The position numbers were made by a program, and so were the translations under genes. Below the pieces are notes generated by a model, which was not told where the DNA came from, searched no databases, and saw nothing but the letters and a program-made list of their open reading frames with translations. 64,000 bases of DNA, from the NCBI RefSeq assembly GCF_947507565.1, contig NC_089190.1, forward strand, positions 868,001-932,000, given 5' to 3'. This stretch comes from Oscarella lobularis. Lineage: Eukaryota > Porifera > Homoscleromorpha > Homosclerophorida > Oscarellidae. Shown here piece by piece: positions 10,691 to 21,399 of this stretch (the first letter of the stretch is position 1; each line of letters starts with the position of its first letter).

Positions 10691-11602
10691 CAGGGGGGGT
10701 TGATCGTTAGCGCACTAGGCGGCCACGCCCTTTCTAAAAGTTCGTTTTTCTGCGCTTCACGATTCTTTCTATGCCACCTAAACATAATGGTAAGTTTCTT
10801 TGGCCAATAGAAATGGTTCAAGATTAATTCCAATGCTTGCGTGCGCTTTTTGCGGGACTTCGTCGTCCGTGTCTAAAACAGCTCTGTGACCTTCGCTGCG
10901 TTTTGCTATGAGATTTTGGTCCATCGCAATCTTTGCCTTAGGCTTCCATAAGGCTTGCCATAGCTCGTGGCGCCGAATTTTCTCTGTCCTTTACGAACAT
11001 TCGGTCCGCTTTAGGCGATGGCCTCAGCAAATGCTCTAAGCCGTGTTCGTTAGGCCAGCCCTGAGTGAGAGTGTCGCAGAGAGCTTAAGATCTTCCTCCT
11101 GCATCCAGGGCTTCCAAGCAAATTGTCTCTTTCTAAGTTCTTTGAAGGGGGCGTGGTACGTCTCGAAGCTGCCTTGTAGCGCTTTCCGCAGTTTGACGCC
11201 GTTGTTTGGAAGACAGGGTGAAGCCGGTAGGCGTTAGTTCTACGCGATTACGCTTCATCCGCGCGACTCTAGCGGCAACCTGAGCTTCGATAGATGCCAT
11301 ATCGCCTACATTCTGTATGAAAAATGCAAAAGGAAAGGCGCCACGAGTCACGGCGTAAAGCGCCATGATATAACGAAGCTGAATTCTCACGGAGATCTAA
11401 AAGCTTCAATGGAAATCGCGAGAACGGAGGCGTTTTTGCGGTTGGTTGTGTTCGATAGCAGACAAGTCTGTGGCCGACATCAGTGGCCACCTTGTCCACA
11501 ACGATCACATACACGCACTAAAAATGATAGGCGACTGCGGAAAAACGTTCGTTTTTGGACGAGGTTACCGAAGCCTAGTGCGCTAACGATCAACCCCCCC
11601 TG
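10691..11602. mobile_element. Non-autonomous DNA transposon with 9-bp target duplication
   Basis: A 912-bp element with inverted termini of about 29 bp, CAGGGGGGGTTGATCGTTAG and its complement ending CCCCCCCTG. It is flanked by an exact 9-bp direct duplication GGTCGAGAA (10682-10690 and 11603-11611). There is no transposase. A 9-bp duplication suits MULE-like superfamilies, but the G-rich CAGGGG termini do not decide it. Confidence 0.85.
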
Positions 11603-11839
11603 GGTCGAGAAAAAGTTTTCTGTAGCGCGCGTTAGAGCTTTCAATGTAACTTTGAGCCCTAATTGCGACTTTCGAATAAGGAAGTCTGACGATATTTAAA
11701 TGAAAATAGACTTAGCACTGCCGTGTCTCTAAACTGTATAATTTGGAGCAAAATCTGTAGGCTTTTTTCGCCTCTATGCAAAAAGTGTCGATTTCTCGGC
11801 TGAGAAAGAACGGATTCAATTGCAATTTCACAGTTTTCC

Positions 11840-13495
11840 TACCGTATTCCCTCACATAAAGGCGCATGCGCTTATAAGTGAAAAAGCGCCTGTTTTCTTT
11901 CCGAAGAAAACGATCTCTAAAACTCATTTATAGGCGCATGCGCTTGTATAAAATTTTTTGTTTTATTTTTGTTTTTGCTAATGCATAGGTAAACAGACAG
12001 TGGGACAGGTCCTAGTCATCTCCATCAGTTTCTGAACGTGAATCTTCATCGCTATCGGTGAACGTTGTTGTGTTGGACTCCGAGTAGCTAGACTGCGATA
12101 GTTCTTCGCTGACATCTTCACCACCGAGCATTGCAGCCAGACGACTGTGCAACATTAAATCGCTTTGGGCGGTACTTTGCACAATGCCGCATTGCGCAAA
12201 TGACTTGGCTATAATTTCCGCGTCAAGTGAACTCCAGCATTCGACCACCCATTCTGCCACCTGCTTGTACAAAGCGGATTTTCGGTTGCCGGCCCTAGTA
12301 TATTCTCTAATCCCATCGGCTAGCCAATCCTTCCATTTCCTCCTCATCGCGTCTTTAAATGGCTTGTTCCAAGACAAATCACACGGCTGCAGTAGTGGCG
12401 TCATTCCGGCAGGGACGTAAATTGCTCTAGTTTGATTTTCTCGTGTCAATTGATTTTGAATTCGAGCATGCAGGTGACTGGCGTGACGATCAAGAACCAA
12501 AACAGCTGGTTGACGAAAGAGAATTCTTTCGGCGCTTCCAAACATTCTGCAACCAGTTTTCTAGGAGCTCCGTGTTCATTGAGCCGCCTTTGGAAACCTG
12601 GACTACAACGACAGAGGGAAATTGAACTTTCGGAACATTCTTCAGTCCACGAAAAATCAGCATAGGAGGAAGTTTACTTCCGTCTGCTAACGCGGCCAAA
12701 ACGACAGTGTATCTCATTTTTTCCTTCCCTGTCGTTTTCGATAAAACAGTTTTCACCCTTCTAAAATCAATGCTTCGGTTTGAGGGCATGTCGAACCACA
12801 TGGGAGTCTCGTCCATATTCCCAATTGCAAACATTGGGTATTCTCTCTCTGCGAGAGAAACCTGACACTCGTCAATGAATTTCTTTGCCAAATCGGAAGC
12901 ATCAGTGGGAATCTTTTGGCCCTCAGAAGTAATGACGCGTGTGCACAAATCGTTTCGTTTCAAAAACCTGCTAAGCCGTCCTTTTGACGCCTTGAACTGT
13001 CCTTCGGGAGAAACTCCGTGAAGCGTTTCGTACAATTCCAGTGCTTTTGACTGTACGTCAGGAGCATTAACTGTTATTCGTTCCTCCCTTCGATCTTTGA
13101 TCCATTCAACAAGCAATTTCTCTAACTCAGGATGTCTTCCGTGCAAGTATCCGGTTCGGAATAGGCGTCTCCTTTTGCGCGTAGAGACGTCACGCCTTTC
13201 GGATGCTTCATCAAGCCTGCTCTCCTGCTGTCGCCACCTCTGCACGACTTTTCGATGAATTCCGTACTGCTTCGCCGTTTTTGAAGCATTTCCGTCGTTT
13301 TCTTTGAGAGAGTCGAGAAGCTGACGCTTAAATTCAAGAGAATAGGACTTGCGATGCATGTCGCGTGTACAGATGCTGCCCGACGGACGATTATCCCTCG
13401 CCTAAAGGCGCATGCGCTTGTACTCGAGTTATAGGCGCATGCGCTTATTCAGTTCACTTATAAGCGCATGCGCCTTTATGTGAGGGAATACGGTA
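11840..13495. mobile_element. Pogo/Tigger-type element with TA target site
   Basis: Inverted ends of about 40 bp, CCGTATTCCCTCACATAAAG plus GGCGCATGCGCTTATAAGTG and the complement, are bordered by TA on both sides. The 13-bp palindromic motif GGCGCATGCGCTT is repeated subterminally: 2 copies at the left (about 11861, 11932) and 3 at the right (about 13401, 13431, 13463). These are likely transposase-binding sites. A near-full-length transposase lies on the minus strand, and the ends match well, so insertion looks recent. Confidence 0.85.
12012..13359 (-). pseudogene. Pogo/Tigger-type DDE transposase with one frameshift
   Basis: It begins at 13359 with an HTH (KSYSLEFKRQLLDSLKEN, SKTAKQYGIHRKVVQRWR). 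A CENP-B-like second DNA-binding domain follows, with HPELEKLLVEWI and KGRLSRFLKRN. Then comes the DDE core: GNMDETPMW (first Asp), VLDRHASHLHARI (second) and LLQPCDLSWNKPF (third), with 36 residues between the last two. The tail is acidic (DSDEDSRSETDGDD). One single-base shift at about 12545, just before the second Asp block, breaks an otherwise intact frame of about 440 codons. It could be a recent mutation or a sequence error. Confidence 0.8.
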
Positions 13496-14938
13496 GTTGC
13501 CTACACGGGCATTGAACCGTGCTGGTCAGCAGCGGCTACGACTGCTGGTTCGCAAAACGACTTGCAGCCAGGCGCAATTCTTAAAGGCTTCAGCTACATT
13601 CATGTAACTTTGAGCGCGTTGCGCGGTTGGTCGCCGATCATGGCAATTTTGCTCAAATTTACTGATTTTACTTTATCTTATGCAGAATCAGTAGAGGAAT
13701 TGATCTGTGCAAAAGTTTTGAAATCCGACAATCCGTTGACAAGTCATTCACGATTAAAAACTGACGGTCCCGGATGCAATTTTCAAAAATGAATATTTCT
13801 TTGTAATCATACTTTCAGACAACAAACTTAGACTCAAAAAATTTCAAAAATTACGTTTTGTCTTTGTTTAAAGTTTCAATTGATTTGAATTTGCCGTTAC
13901 AGAAATCAATAACCGCTAATTTTTGCATATATTTTTGAATATTTGGAAATCAATAGCCAATTTCAAAATTGTCTTTTTAGCAGTGAGGTTGGGAGATGTC
14001 ATTGCGTTTTTTCAGACACATGATATTAGAGTTCAGAACTTTATTTTAAAAAGTAATTATAAAAAATACAAAAAATAAGAAAAAATTTAAAAACCTTTCA
14101 AAAGTTCTCAACTTGATCTAGATAACATGTAAAAATAAAAGAGAAAGGATTTAAGACAATAACTCGAAAAACGTCTCTACAACTTACTGGTTTCCTTCGT
14201 AGCCGTCTTCCGGCTACTTGATGTCTTTTTCTTCTTTCTTGAAGCATCAGAGGAGCCTAAGAAGTTGGAAAACATGACGAGGAGGACACCATCGCTCGAC
14301 TTCGCACTTCCGGTTAGGCTCTCGAAGCCGATGCTTCTTTTAACGAAGCATGGCAGTCTGTAAGAGCCTTCCGGCGCGAGCCGAGGCGGTTCGGGTGCCA
14401 GCGAAGAGAGGAACGGCTGACTCCCGCCTCTCTTCGACTTGGCCAATGCCTTTGAGAACTCACCTAAAGTGAAGAGGAGCGTCGCCGAAGGCTTCTCTTC
14501 GCTCGTCGGCCGCTGCGCGATATCTTCCTGGCAAAGGGAGGGACCCAAAGGGAGCAGCAAATTGCGACAAATAGCGCACGCAGACAGAAACAGTTTGCAG
14601 GCAGTGGTGAATGCGTTCTCTTGCGTACTTACTTACGCATATGTATCTCTGGCATTGATACCATATGCAGTTGCGTGCGCACGACTTTTTGATATTAAGA
14701 ATCTATTACGACAAGAAACATTTTGCAGGCAACACAACCGTCGACCGAGTGAAAGAAGCCTACTGCCAGAAAGACAAACAAATTTAATTTTACCGCCATG
14801 GATCTTGCCCGAAAAAAGAAGAAGAGCGAAATCAACCTTGTCCTGAAGGGGAAGTGCTGTGCTGCCAATGGCAAAATACAGTTTCCAGCTCTACAGCGTC
14901 AAGTTTGTTACTAGTAACATTTTATATTTGTATATGTT
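13496..14938. other. No supported gene
   Basis: 13800-14160 is AT-rich. A polar, Ser/Lys-rich open frame on the minus strand (14177-14560) lacks any recognisable domain and is not called. Confidence 0.4.
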
Positions 14939-15498
14939 TTAGTGATGAACTTGGAAAGAATTTTTGAATATCATCAACACATCTTCGAGGTAAACCAAAA
15001 GATTCTTTCCATGTTTATCTTTTACATCAGCCATATTAGCCCGAATATCGTCCAACTCGGCCTTTCTCTTTAGGACGGTTTCATGAACCATATCGGCGTG
15101 TGTGGCATATACGCGATTCTGCATTGCTTCTAAGTCGTTAAATCCTGAAGACAACAGGAGCTGCAACACACTATCTGGCGTTGCCTGAGAAATCTTCTCT
15201 ATCGTTTCATCTTTCATGATCTACGCAAAAAAAGTCACAAAGACAGATTTTTCGAACGCGACTTTACTGTGTTGACAATGAGCCTTAGTTCCGGGTCGCA
15301 CAGATCCTCGAACACCAGTTGCTCTGTCGCTTTGTCCACGCTGCCAGTGATTATGTAAATGATTGATGCTGGCGAGAGACCAGGTAAAGCCGTGCAGCCG
15401 TGAACAAGGCCGTGTGCCATAATTCGTCCAAACGTACGATACACGCCACAGGACAAAGCTGTTGTGTCGTAAATTGGCCACTTGTTGTTATCTTGGCC
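14939..15498 (-). pseudogene. HECT-type (G2E3-like) ubiquitin-ligase fragment
   Basis: Two exons are joined by a 47-bp GT-AG intron (15221-15267): VNT/IMKDETIEK at the junction. The first exon has WPIYDTTALSCGVYRTFGRI, AHGLVHGCTALPGLSP and YIITGSVDKA. This is characteristic of the G2/M-phase E3-ligase-like HECT proteins that multiply with transposons in fishes and corals. The second exon ends the protein with LQLLLSSGFNDLE..LEDVLMIFKNSF. A likely acceptor lies at about 15499, but the N-terminal portion is absent, replaced by poly-C and repeat sequence. The catalytic C-terminal Cys lobe is not visible. Confidence 0.6.
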
Positions 15499-15626
15499 TG
15501 CGCAAAGCAATGAACAACGATAGTACGTTTTGTCTAAACAGTCTACAAGATTTATGTCTACTACCTTCTACAAGATGAGCACCGAATGGCGGAATACAAT
15601 AAGTCGAAAAATTCACGTATAGGGCC

Positions 15627-15661
15627 GCCCCCCCCTCCCCCCCCCCCCCCCCCCTTCCCCC
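15627..15661 (+). repeat. Poly-C tract
   Basis: About 35 nt of almost pure C, interrupted by a few T. Possible quadruplex or i-motif former, and a likely place for assembly length error. Confidence 0.8.
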
Positions 15662-15767
15662 AGGATGGAGCTCCCGTTCGGTGCTTCAGCTGGAAGTAAT
15701 CTTGAACAATCATTATTCTACTCCTGTTCTTTTGTTTTTGTGTTTAGTATTTGTCTGAATAAAAAAC

Positions 15768-16635
15768 GTGGAGGTCCAGACGCTTCGTTGCCCAAAATGG
15801 CGGTAGTTTTGAGTAGTCAAAACACACAAATGCGAATAGAGACATAGGAATTACACAGAAAAACATAAATGGGGAGAGAGATAAGCATAAAGTACATGTA
15901 CGAACACGTACATAAGGAGACCGAACTCATACAGGAAGTGTAGACAGAGGCTGAAAGTACTGAGACAAACACACAGATGCGGACACAGACAGGCAGAAAC
16001 TACACAAACAAACACAGACACAGATAGGCAAAAAACTAAACATAAAAACAGCAATTCGGAGGCAAATAGGCGAATAGTACATATAAGAACACGCAGATAA
16101 AGAGACAGACACATATAGGCAGTGAAGACAGAAGCCTATACTACACAGACAAACATACAGATGCAAACACAGACAGGCAGAAAGTACACAGACAAACACA
16201 TAGATGCGAACACAGACAGAAAAAACTACACAGACACACACATAGATGCGGAGACAGACAGGCAGAAACTACACAAAAAAGCACAGTCACAGATAGGCAG
16301 AGACTAAACATAAAAACAGGAATGCGGAGACAGATAGGCAAATAGTACATATAAGAACACGCAGATAAAGAGACTGACACATATAGGCAGTGTGTAGACA
16401 GAAGCAGAGACAGGCAGAAATTAGACAGTCTCAGTACTTTCTGCCTCTTTCTACAATCCTGTATGAGTCTGTCTCCTTATCTACGTGTTTGTACAGGTAC
16501 TTTCTGCTTATCTCTCTCCCCATTTATGTTTTTCTGCGTAGTTTCTGTCTGTCTCTCTTCGAACTTGTGTGTTTTCCCACTCAAAACTACTGCCATTTTG
16601 GGCAACGAAGCGTCTGGACCTCCACGTTGGTGTTG
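15768..16635. mobile_element. Inverted-repeat element filled with tandem repeats
   Basis: The stretch 15768-15835 (GTGGAGGTCCAGACGCTTCG..CCAAAATGGC..TTTTGAG) is inverted at 16562-16630. A related end lies at 8495-8570. Between the arms is minisatellite (about 15850-16435). No transposase is present, so it is non-autonomous. Confidence 0.65.
15850..16435 (+). repeat. Minisatellite of about 40-bp units with higher-order copies
   Basis: Units such as ACAGACAGGCAGAAACTACA followed by CAGACAAACACATAGATGCG repeat with variation. An approximately 90-bp block (16030-16120) recurs at 16298-16390, indicating a higher-order period of about 268 bp. Open frames on either strand here are repeat artefacts. 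Confidence 0.75.
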
Positions 16636-16660
16636 CCTGGGTGATGCTAACACAGACGCG

Positions 16661-17689
16661 AAAACGTTACCTCAAGGTACTCTTTCGAACGACAAAAGCC
16701 TACTCTAAATAATTGCCAAAAACTCCTACGCGATCTTGCTACCCGGTCGAAGACAAGGTAAGTGGACCAGTTTCTATTATATGTATTCCTCCTTCCTTTT
16801 TTGTTAAACCGCTCTTGAATTGCTATGAATTTACAAGCTGAGGTGCTCTAAGGATACGCAGAAAATGGTTAGGATTTGAAATATACTATACCAGGTAAAT
16901 AAATTAGCTAATTAACCTTTCGATTGAGACTGATATATGATTCGTTTCATCGAGAACTTCAAATTAGACGCAACCAGCATGTGTATGCAGTCTTGAGAAC
17001 GTCAATCGCTGCCGTAAAATAGATAAAAAGCAAACCTTCGCTTCGCTCGATTGCTCAGGTCGATTTTTGCTTGTAATCAAGACGCCCAGAACGTTTCAGG
17101 AGTAATAACGGTATAGTCCTTACCTCGAAAAGTCCAAGACTATTTAAAATGTCTCCGTTTTACGTCTTCCTCCCAGTGCTCCCACCTGAAGTTCTCTCAT
17201 CCACTGTATTGCAATGTCTTCGACATCCCGACGTCTCATATATACGTATACAGGTGACAGCCCTAAAACGCATCTTTCCAAACCTCGATTAGCAATTAAC
17301 GGTTGCTGGCGGTTAGATCGGACGTGGAAACTACTAAGATCGTACAGAGCGGAAGTGCATTCCTGAGTGTATGTACAGCTATGGCTCCGTAAGTAGGTAG
17401 GCGACGACTTTTCTCTCCGCATGGACATTCGGATTCGATATACGCAACTCACACCGGCGTCGATTTTGCTTGAGGGGCCCCCAAAAGGAACCTACTCCCA
17501 GTAGCGACGCGACGTCACTAATTAGATTGTCTTTGGGCTTCCCCGACTTCAAGACACGCCTATATTTCGCATTTGTCCGCCAACATTGATCGTTTCTTCT
17601 GCGCATTCTGTCTCACGATCCTTCCAGGTAGCTGTCGATCGACACTTTGTCGGTCCCGCAAGACGAACTCTTTCAGTAGCTTAGGAACC
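16661..17689. other. No supported gene
   Basis: Short frames only (for example minus strand 17144-17606), with no domain motif or splice-joined continuation found. Confidence 0.4.
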
Positions 17690-18458
17690 GGGCCGGAAAA
17701 TTTTCGTTTATTTAAAGGCAAAGACAGCAATTTCGGCATTAAATAAGAAATACTTCAACTTATTTATAAAGAAAATTATGCAATTAATTTTTTGGATAAA
17801 AATAGGGCTCAATAGTAACCGGGCAACGAAAAATTCGTTTTTTCAAAAGCAACCGCTGCAATGAAAATGTTTCTCTGCATCAAATTATTGCTACTTGACT
17901 GATTTATAGCTAAAAACGAGCGATCTGTTTATAGATAAAAAAGGGGCACCAGGCCGAAAAAATTCCTTTTATATAAAGTGGAGGCAGCTATTTCTGCATC
18001 AAATTAGAGCTACTTCGACCCATTTATAGCGTAAATATTTTGAATAAAGGTGAGGCCCCATTAGGAAACGGACAACGAAAATTTCGTTTATTTACAGGCA
18101 AAGGCAGCAGTAAAACCGTTTTCTTGCATCAAATTAGAGCTACTTCGACTGCTTTGTAGCAAAAAATGAGCGATTAGTTTTATAGTTAAAAATGAGGTCC
18201 TATTAGGAACCTGTCCACGAAAATTTCGTTTATTTAAAGGCAAAGGCAGCAAGGAAAACGTTTTTCTGCATCAAATTGGAGCTAATAACTGATTTAAAGC
18301 AAAAAAAGCAATTAATTATATAGATAAAAATGAGGCTCCAATAGGAACCGGGTCGCCAAAATTTCGTTTACTTAAAGGCAAAGACAGCAATTTCTGCATT
18401 AAATAAGAGCTACTTTGACTCATTTATTTTGTAAAATATGCGATTAATTTTTGTTTAA
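17690..18458 (+). repeat. Satellite of about 130-bp monomers (left block)
   Basis: Six monomers begin near 17697, 17826, 17957, 18075, 18217 and 18353 (spacing 118-142 bp). Consensus pieces are GAAAATTTCGTTTATTTAAA, GGCAAAGGCAGCAATTTCTG, CATCAAATTAGAGCTACTTC and GATAAAAATGAGGCCCCATT. The array resumes at 23080 after a 4.6-kb interruption. Confidence 0.9.
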
Positions 18459-18652
18459 ACAGCTCTTCCCAGTGGACAGAGGCCCATTCACGGATCCTTA
18501 TTCAGCATATTTTATAACATTGCGTCTCTCTATCTAATGGACATCTCCTAATTCTGAACTGTGGACAAAATACGTGTCCCAAAATAGATTCTTAGTGTAT
18601 ATTTTGTTTCTGTAGAAGAGGACAAACAAACCGAGTGTCACAGAAAGCCTTA

Positions 18653-18740
18653 AGGCTGGTTCACATTAGGTTACGCTAGGCTTGCGTCCGTCCAGCGTCA
18701 GCGTTGCGTCCGTCTCCGTAACGTCTGCGTATGCGTAAAC
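18653..18740 (+). repeat. Probable left terminus of a PIF/Harbinger element
   Basis: GGCTGGTTCACATTAGGTTA is followed by GCGTCCGTCC..GCGTTGCGTCCGTC repeats, the style of Harbinger inverted ends, just upstream of the HARBI1-type gene. I did not find the matching inverted right end downstream of 20193. Confidence 0.45.
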
Positions 18741-18841
18741 CCGTTCACATTAACTATTGGTCTAGCGTCACTATTTTAACGCACTTTAAACAATTGAGAA
18801 TTTCTGGCACGTGTCGTACAATTTTTTTTGCGATTTTCTCA

Positions 18842-20193
18842 ATGTTGTCCTCGGAAGAGAAGCTCGTTATCGTGACCCTTCTGTGGTTAGTTTGGAAGAG
18901 AGTCCGTCAGTCGAAAAATAGGCGTCGATGCTGGGTCCGAGCACGAAATCAATGCCGACGTGTGCACGGTGCCGATCACTGCCTCGTTCGTCAGCTTTCC
19001 GTGTCTGACAAGCAAGGCTTTTTTTCTTACTTACGAATGACTCCAACAACTTTTGAAAGTCTTCTCCAAATCGTGGGGCCGCGTATCGCTCATCCCAGAG
19101 CCTACCGCACGTCTTCAGCACGTCGGCCTGAAATTTCTCCTCAAGAACGTCTTGCCCTGACATTGCGCTATTTGGTTACAGGCAACTCGCAAACCTCGTT
19201 AGCATTTGAATTCCATATGGGCAAATCCACCGTAAACGGAATTGTCCGAGAGACGTGCGCAGCGCTATGGGAGACTCTCAAGTCAGAGTTCGTAAAATTC
19301 CCAGCTAACGAGGAGGAATGGAGAGGAATCGCCAAACGATTTGAAAGTCGCTGGAATTTTCCTCGTTGTCTGGGAGCTATCGACGGAAAGCACGTCATAA
19401 TACAGGCCCCGTCCCATGCTGGTTCTTCGTATTATAACTATAAAGGAACTCATTCTATCGTATTAATGGCCGTCGTCGATGCTAACTATAGATTTATATA
19501 CGTGGATATTGGAAATTATGGGCGCCAAAGCGATGGAGGAATATTTAGCAATAGCACATTTGGAGCATCACTAGAAAGAGAAACTCTGAATCTTCCTTTA
19601 CCTGCTGAATTATTAATAGATGGCAAGTCAAAGATGCTACCTTACGTATTTGTAGGAGATGAAGCTTTTCCGCTAAAAAAGAATCTGCTGCGACCATTTC
19701 CGGGTCGAAATTTGCCGAATGATGAAGCATTATTTAATTACAGGTTAGCATATTCATTCCTTGCAATGTTGGAAAATAAAACACTTACATCTTACCTAGA
19801 CTGAGTAGAGCTCGCCGTATAATAGAGAATGCGTTTGGAATTTTGGCCTCGCGCTGGAGAATTTTTCGTCGTGTGCTGATCGCCGATCCAGGAACGGCAA
19901 CGAGTGTATGCCTTGCAGCTGTTGGCCTACACAATTTCTTGCGTGTAAAAGACTCGGCGTGCTACTGTCCACCAGGATTCATTGATATTGACGACGGAGA
20001 GAACGTTCTGCCTGGATCGTGGAGAGAAGAGCGAGATGGAATTGGAGGGGGCCATGGAGCAATTGTGCCGCTGGCAGGGACAGGCGGAAAGTACTCGAAA
20101 GCGGCGTCCGAATCTCGCATCGCCTACAAGAAGTATTTTGCAAGTGAGGAGGGTTCAGTTCCATGGCAGATGGCTCATGTTATGAGAACGTAA
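18842..20193 (+). CDS. HARBI1-like (PIF/Harbinger) nuclease, two exons, intact
   Basis: Exons 18842-19743 and 19800-20193 join through a 56-bp GT-AG intron (FNYR-LSRARR at the junction), giving an open 431-residue protein of normal HARBI1 length. The N-terminal region has a helix-rich segment (MTPTTFESLLQIVGP, LALTLRYLVTGNSQTSLA, STVNGIVRETC). The DDE_4 core shows LGAIDGKHV, LMAVVDANYRFIYVDIGNYG and YVFVGDEAFPL, then the ENAFGILASRWRIF block after the intron. The acidic catalytic positions are present. The start is the ATG at 18842; a longer open frame extends upstream into the terminal repeat and is less likely. No MADF/Myb partner gene was seen nearby. Confidence 0.85.
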
Positions 20194-20402
20194 ACTTGGT
20201 CATCACCTAGATATTAAAGTACACAATAATCAACGTAAAACAGTAAACAGATACATATACACGTATGTCTATGCGCATAGTATATATATATATGCGCTCT
20301 ATGTATACACAAATTTAAGATATGTGATATATACCGTTTATAAATAGGGTTACCTTACTGCTCAAATTCTATGCTAAAAAGCACTTTGTCAATCTCGATT
20401 TT

Positions 20403-20477
20403 GGCAAGTGCTCTCTTTTGAGGTGGCAGCCGCTGCAAGGTCGCTGCCACCTGCTTTCCAAAAAGCGAGCACTCGCC
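20403..20477. other. Imperfect hairpin / foldback of 75 bp
   Basis: Arms GGCAAGTGCTC..GGTGGCAGC and GCTGCCACC..GAGCACTCGCC pair around a short loop. It could be the core of a foldback MITE. No function can be assigned. Confidence 0.5.
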
Positions 20478-20577
20478 TTCCTCCTCCTTATTTTCTCTGA
20501 AGAAAATTTCTGAGGATAAATAACGTTGCATGCGATTGTAATTAATGTATACCTCAAGTATGACAAGGTGTCTATGA

Positions 20578-20770
20578 ATGCTCTCTCCACTTCCTCCCCC
20601 TGATCACGCTTTCTCTTCTGCCTTTTTCTTCCTGTTTCCTGTTCTCCTTCCTCCCCCCTACTCTCTTCGCCTCCGTTCTCTGTCTCTGCTGTCTCATTCT
20701 CCTCTCTCCCTCCATCTCCCGGTCCATCTCCTTCCGTACTATCTCCAAACCCACTACAAATTTTGTTGAT
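20578..20770 (+). repeat. Pyrimidine-rich tract
   Basis: About 190 bp of CTCTCC/TTCCTCC-rich low-complexity sequence. Open frames on both strands here are compositional. Confidence 0.6.
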
Positions 20771-20897
20771 ATCGTGAGTATAAACAATTTGGTCGTTTAA
20801 ATGTATTTTTCAATTTGAGTACCTTTCCTCGAATGCCGTTGCGCTAAAATTTGCCACAGTCCTAAACGTTTTTAGCAGAATTTATACAGTTTATGCA

Positions 20898-21278
20898 TCA
20901 AATTATAAATTGTGCTTTACGTATATACCTTCTATGTTTAACTGTTTCCTCAAGCAGGTTTCTGACGATTTCTTTCATTTTGTCAATGAATGGCTTAGCG
21001 CCATAGAGACAATAAAGGCAAGGTATTTCTAGACCGTAGCCGCCTCCTCGGTTGACGCGTTTCCCAGTAATCCTTACCGTTCCTTTGTTCACTTCTCGCT
21101 GCAAGAAGCTGCTCAGAAATGGAGCAAGATTGTATGGTACATGTCCAACAACGTCCTGTTCCTTCATGACTGCAACTGCTCTTCTGTCTATATCGTTATT
21201 GGGCTCTCGTCGAAGAAGCAACGTCTCCCCTATTCTTGGTTCCCAGATATCTTTGTATACGAAAGTATGAAGAAACTT
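20898..21278 (-). CDS. HIRAN-domain protein, compact
   Basis: Read leftward from 21278: HTFVYKDIWEPRIGETLLLR, REPNNDIDRRAVAVMKEQ, VVGHVPYNLAPFLSSFLQ, GTVRITGKRVNRGGGYGLEI and PCLYCLYG, then a charged helical tail. This is the HIRAN signature (EP-N-x-D-x-x-AVAV .. GHVP .. FL .. V-TG-R .. GLEIPC), a DNA-end-binding fold usually fused to HLTF-like helicases. Here no helicase is attached. The frame is opened by a CTAG at 21279-21282 that could be a splice acceptor, with a candidate first exon ATG at 21321. A paralogue lies at 41869-42135. Stand-alone HIRAN genes are numerous in cnidarian and sponge genomes, and transposon linkage is possible. Confidence 0.65.
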   Translation of the reverse strand, partial: KFLHTFVYKDIWEPRIGETLLLRREPNNDIDRRAVAVMKEQDVVGHVPYNLAPFLSSFLQREVNKGTVRITGKRVNRGGGYGLEIPCLYCLYGAKPFIDKMKEIVRNLLEETVKHRRYIRKAQFII

Positions 21279-21399
21279 CTAGGTAGTCCGCGTTTTGCTC
21301 AGAAACTGGTGAACTCGCCATCGTGATTCGCAAAATTTCGTCAATGCGCGCGCTATGCTGCACGTGGCGTAATCGTGGCCCAGGTTGCAATGGCTTTAT

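Noticed and set aside
14177-14560. 127-codon minus-strand frame rich in Ser/Lys
   Set aside because: Compositional; no domain and no splice link to the HECT fragment could be shown.
15851-16380. Cys/Val/Leu-rich frames on the minus strand
   Set aside because: They come from the roughly 40-bp minisatellite and carry no conserved domain.
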